From Elysia chlorotica (Eukaryota > Mollusca > Gastropoda > Plakobranchidae), in assembly GCA_003991915.1 (NCBI GenBank), contig RQTK01000980.1:121622-185621 (forward strand): 64,000 nucleotides of DNA, read 5' to 3'. Numbering within the stretch: the first letter of the stretch is position 1; each line of letters opens with the position of its first letter. The translations under genes were made by a program, and so were the position numbers. The notes beneath the pieces were generated by a model, which worked only from the letters and a program-made list of their open reading frames with translations, made no database searches and was not told where the DNA came from. Positions 63,209 through 64,000 of the stretch are shown piece by piece.

Positions 63209-64000
63209 TCTGTTTTCAAAAACAATGTCTAAAGTCACCTTTGGTATGGCATAATTATCTTTGTAGTTAACATGTACACTAAAACAGATATTTAATTTTA
63301 GTCAATAATGTTTAAATGTTCGGGCAATTTGTTTATACATTTAAAAAAGTTAAAAGCGGATGTTCCTCTGTTGAACTAAGATGTGTATTTTTTTCCTTTG
63401 TTATATTTTCTTTTATATATGCCTTTAACTAAAAAAAAATGTATTGTTTACTTAAGCTAACTAGATCTAGAAATGAACCAAATTTTGTTCCATGTCACAC
63501 ATGTTTCTAATGTTTCAAAAGAGATCAAATAAAAGTGTCATGAATTGACAATGATCACTAACATTTTGCTTTTATTTGAACACTTTTGTGCATTATCAGA
63601 AATGGTACATTTAACCTGTACCTAAGAGGGTTAGAAAGTGATCTTTTTAATGACTGTTTTCATTTTGTATGTACTGCTTATAATTTCAATACTACAACAT
63701 TTTTTAATTGCTAATTCCCTTCCCTATTGCAAAAGCAATGTTCAAGTGTTAAATTAATCATAAAAAATAAGTATTTAAACTTGAGGTTTTTCCAACATAT
63801 TATTCTGTGGTTTTATCTTGAGTCCATTGATGCCTCTCTGTACGGTTTACAAAGTGAAGAAGAGCAAACTAAAAAAAAAAAGTCATTCCATAATTAAACA
63901 TGAAAATAAAAAGACTGAATTGCATGTTATCCTCAGAGATGGCAAGAACGTTGTGGACTTCACCTATGTGGGTAATGTTGTGCATGGCCATATCTTGGCA
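42475..64000 (+). CDS. NSDHL: NSDHL, sterol-4-alpha-carboxylate 3-dehydrogenase, decarboxylating (3' end outside window)
   Basis: Exons: 42475-42489, 45785-45946, 46624-46770, 47769-47900, 60136-60272, 60651-60753, 62756-62950; all GT/AG and in phase, 297 codons so far. The family has roughly 350 to 370 residues, so about 50 are missing beyond the right edge. NSDHL is an ER/lipid-droplet short-chain dehydrogenase that oxidises and decarboxylates 4-alpha-carboxysterols in sterol C4 demethylation. Visible: the NAD-binding glycine motif GGCGFLG (residues 14-20), HCASP (74-78), the active-site Tyr143 and Lys147 in [16 protein letters not shown], and a C-terminal membrane segment in exon 7 ([20 protein letters not shown]). 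Head-to-head with WDR17. Intron 4 (12.2 kb) contains an LRR-Ig gene. Exon 6 is present again at 63937. Confidence 0.95.
42640..43270 (+). mobile_element. Decayed RTE-like LINE, RT fragment
   Basis: Plus strand: [20 protein letters not shown] and [20 protein letters not shown] (42708-42840) match the region just after the RT catalytic box (ADDIALMSDSINQAQ-type); the catalytic Asp pair itself is already lost. Further on, [15 protein letters not shown] near 43115-43160 matches the next conserved block. NSDHL intron 1. Confidence 0.7.
43022..43085 (-). repeat. tRNA-like SINE head or tRNA relic
   Basis: On the minus strand an A-box-like TAGCCCTAGGGTAGAAGC and a B-box-like GGTCCGATTCC are spaced as in a tRNA. 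No intact cloverleaf was found. It lies inside the RT fragment region. Confidence 0.4.
44905..45010 (+). mobile_element. RTE-like LINE fragment (post-RT segment)
   Basis: Plus strand reading [20 protein letters not shown] matches the LFRAAVESVLLYGxExWT block that follows the RT domain in RTE-like elements. Short and isolated; probably the continuation of the relic at 42640-43270. Confidence 0.6.
45785..45946 (+). CDS. NSDHL: NSDHL coding exon 2 (residues 6-59)
   Basis: [20 protein letters not shown] and [15 protein letters not shown]: the Rossmann-fold start with the dinucleotide-binding glycines and the family FFLGDLC strand. Donor GTTGGT, phase 0. Confidence 0.97.
46624..46770 (+). CDS. 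NSDHL: NSDHL coding exon 3 (residues 60-108)
   Basis: [20 protein letters not shown] then [25 protein letters not shown] and VNVDGTKN are standard 3-beta-HSD/NSDHL motifs. Phase 0 at both ends. Confidence 0.97.
47769..47900 (+). CDS. NSDHL: NSDHL coding exon 4 (residues 109-152)
   Basis: [20 protein letters not shown] then [19 protein letters not shown]. Contains the catalytic YxxxK (Tyr143, Lys147). Followed by the 12.2-kb intron 4. Confidence 0.97.
50316..50396 (+). repeat. Compound (TTA)n(TTG)n microsatellite
   Basis: About 14 TTA/TTG units change abruptly to about 12 TTG units. Open frames over it are homopolymeric Leu/Tyr/Cys artefacts. Confidence 0.95.
52705..52776 (-). repeat. tRNA-like SINE head
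   Basis: On the minus strand GGCAGCTCAGTCGTTAGAC (A-box region, 52768-52750) and AGTTCGCTTCC (B-box, 52723-52713) lie at tRNA spacing. The anticodon and acceptor stems do not pair, so it is a tRNA-derived repeat rather than a tRNA gene. Confidence 0.55.
52863..52903 (+). repeat. CT-rich low-complexity tract
   Basis: TTTCTTTATTTCTCTCTCTC-type sequence after a run of C in NSDHL intron 4. Confidence 0.85.
53875..53881 (+). promoter_or_regulatory. Candidate TATA box of the LRR-Ig gene
   Basis: TATAAAA lies about 245 bases upstream of the ATG at 54124, which would give a 5' UTR of roughly 215 bases. No other evidence; AT-rich DNA gives such matches by chance. Confidence 0.35.
54124..55761 (+). 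CDS. LRR-Ig single-pass membrane protein (intronless, nested in NSDHL intron 4)
   Basis: 545 codons from ATG 54124 to TGA; an in-frame TAA at 54091-54093 closes the frame upstream. Order: signal peptide 1-21; LRRNT with Cys24, Cys28, Cys30 and Cys41; about six leucine-rich repeats over 85-235 (for example [20 protein letters not shown]); LRRCT 237-289 with CNC at 243-245, Cys268 and Cys289; Ig-like domain 293-382 with Cys313 and Trp325; Ser/Thr/Pro-rich stalk 383-475; transmembrane helix about 479-503; 42-residue cytoplasmic tail. The domain order is that of LRIT, LINGO and AMIGO-type adhesion or receptor proteins, but no clear one-to-one family is recognised. The Ig domain lacks the usual second Cys (TVTLTAHN where YxC is expected). 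Codon composition is GC-richer than the surrounding intron. A cell-surface role is inferred. Confidence 0.93.
   Translation: MLDIITTTLSIYLLSAVTTAARGCPLDCVCSGGTTETRAMCSSPNIKTIPGNLSPATEILTIQGVQTSPIPLTGIVCSDFSNLTEVIHLKISFTLLTHVAEDAFFNLVKLKRLELDNNRLSSILPNTFSSLGSTLALVSLFNNRGLHLHHRTFWNLPSLREIYLSGLGLHEIDPLTFYGLSGLRTLDLSANELTYLSPGVLSSMPNLWSLDLAFNNFGSLDPLLERFFRRLRRLQLGGNRWQCNCLLKWLKKYPALVSPSNGADPVMCAGPPSLEFSHLLDLDDSLLTCAPPNIVSCPHTVSVPAGESHTIKCLVTGDPYPRITWTFADGTHLASGSYPGMPLEDRAAIFIKNVSLSMSGTVTLTAHNRLGTETAQITLIVRTSTTTTASTISTEAVRTTLKKISVSPSVSARASMPTNTMLPAMSSGPLTPATQKDRILPGAYPTRPDMKVAPTYDEGGAAGASQPPNRLPQPENNIPAIAAASAAGGAAVILAAVLAVWLCSRTPFATAARGGKVAPMSTDPEFRSSTQNGPERYAFDENSSV
56695..56763 (+). repeat. (TTA)n microsatellite
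   Basis: About 22 TTA units with one interruption near the 3' end. Confidence 0.95.
56972..57050 (+). repeat. (TTG)n microsatellite
   Basis: TTG units with a few TTA interruptions, directly abutting the CTT array. Confidence 0.95.
57051..57161 (+). repeat. (CTT)n microsatellite
   Basis: About 36 uninterrupted CTT units, the complement of the GAA motif at 12935-13017. Confidence 0.97.
57456..57498 (+). repeat. (CT)n dinucleotide repeat
   Basis: About 20 CT units, then CT-rich imperfect sequence to about 57515. Confidence 0.93.
58181..58243 (-). repeat. tRNA-like SINE head
   Basis: On the minus strand TGGCCCAAGGGTGGAGC (A-box region) and GGTCGCGGGATTAAACCCTG (T-arm/B-box, self-pairing GCGGG...CCCTG). 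The spacing is tRNA-like but the acceptor stem is absent. It is the downstream of two tRNA-like units in the same orientation. Confidence 0.6.
58345..58420 (-). repeat. tRNA-like SINE head
   Basis: On the minus strand TAGCTCATTTTGGTAGAGC (A-box, 58411-58393) and GGTTCAATCC (B-box, 58359-58350) are close to tRNA consensus. The anticodon arm and acceptor stem do not form, so a functional tRNA is unlikely. Confidence 0.6.
59455..59662 (+). repeat. (TGTC)n followed by CT-rich low-complexity DNA
   Basis: About ten TGTC units at 59455-59497, then (CT)n and CTTT variants to 59662. The arginine/glutamate-rich open frame on the other strand is the repeat translated. Confidence 0.95.
59919..59943 (+). 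repeat. Poly(A) run of 25 A
   Basis: An uninterrupted A run about 190 bases before NSDHL exon 5; could be a retroposon tail but no body was recognised. Confidence 0.85.
60136..60272 (+). CDS. NSDHL: NSDHL coding exon 5 (residues 153-198)
   Basis: [20 protein letters not shown] then [20 protein letters not shown]. Its last two bases (GG) complete Gly198 with exon 6. Confidence 0.97.
60349..60714 (+). repeat. NSDHL: Duplicated segment, copy 1 (NSDHL intron 5 and start of exon 6)
   Basis: Matches 63207-64000 apart from a roughly 430-base extra block in the other copy. Non-coding parts differ at about 5 percent of positions by eye; the exon part is identical. The copy probably extends past 60714, but its partner is cut at the window edge. 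Confidence 0.95.
60651..60753 (+). CDS. NSDHL: NSDHL coding exon 6 (residues 198-232)
   Basis: [20 protein letters not shown] then [14 protein letters not shown], a highly conserved NSDHL stretch. An exact copy of its first 64 bases lies at 63937-64000. Confidence 0.97.
62756..62950 (+). CDS. NSDHL: NSDHL coding exon 7 (residues 233-297)
   Basis: [20 protein letters not shown], then the hydrophobic membrane segment described for the gene, ending TPSLSPMK. Phase 0 at both ends, donor GTGAGA. The final NSDHL exon(s) are not in the window. Confidence 0.97.
63170..63207 (+). repeat. (TAA)n microsatellite at the duplication junction
   Basis: About 12 TAA units ending exactly where the second copy of the NSDHL exon 6 region begins. 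Confidence 0.95.
63207..64000 (+). repeat. NSDHL: Duplicated segment, copy 2 (with second NSDHL exon 6)
   Basis: 63207-63253 and 63688-64000 match 60349 onward; 63254-63687 has no counterpart in copy 1. Includes the same CCTCAG acceptor and the first 64 bases of exon 6 at 63937-64000 without any change. The open reading frame ([20 protein letters not shown]) is intact to the window edge. Confidence 0.95.

Overview
This window is a piece of an AT-rich animal nuclear genome: spliced protein-coding genes, long introns, dense microsatellites and many decayed transposons. There is no bacterial-style gene layout. The repeat mix (RTE-like LINE tails, GIY-YIG Penelope-like remnants, tRNA-derived SINE heads, GATA/GAA/CTT/TTG arrays) fits a mollusc, probably a gastropod. 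That placement is an inference and is less certain than the gene calls.

Layout from left to right. (1) About 860-5166, plus strand: the last two coding exons of an unrecognised gene, with a dead Penelope-like element in its final intron. (2) 5167-11780: AT-rich convergent intergenic DNA holding a decayed LINE RNase H fragment. (3) 11781-41400, minus strand: a complete WDR17 gene. I rebuilt it as 27 coding exons whose splice phases all agree, giving 3,897 nt (1,298 codons plus stop). Its introns hold an assembly gap beside a GAA array, a perfect 32-bp hairpin, a roughly 5.4-kb island between 29-bp direct repeats (LINE tail, SINE pieces, a rearranged mariner), and a second RTE remnant. (4) 42331-42474: a short head-to-head interval, likely a shared promoter, carrying CACGTG. 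(5) 42475 to past the right edge, plus strand: NSDHL, a sterol C4-demethylation enzyme, seven coding exons visible and the C-terminal end outside the window. (6) 54124-55761: nested in the 12-kb fourth intron of NSDHL on the same strand, an intronless gene for a secreted-then-anchored LRR-Ig-transmembrane protein. (7) 63207-64000: a second copy of NSDHL exon 6 with its upstream intron, cut by the window edge.

WDR17 and NSDHL are transcribed away from each other from one small interval, so they may share control elements; no functional link between them is known to me. The nested LRR-Ig gene has its own start codon, a candidate TATA box and a poly(A) signal, so it is probably an independent cell-surface gene. 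The most unusual observations are the NSDHL exon duplication, the mariner whose left end is an inverted copy of its right end, the perfect hairpin, and the nested LRR-Ig gene whose Ig domain lacks the usual second cysteine.
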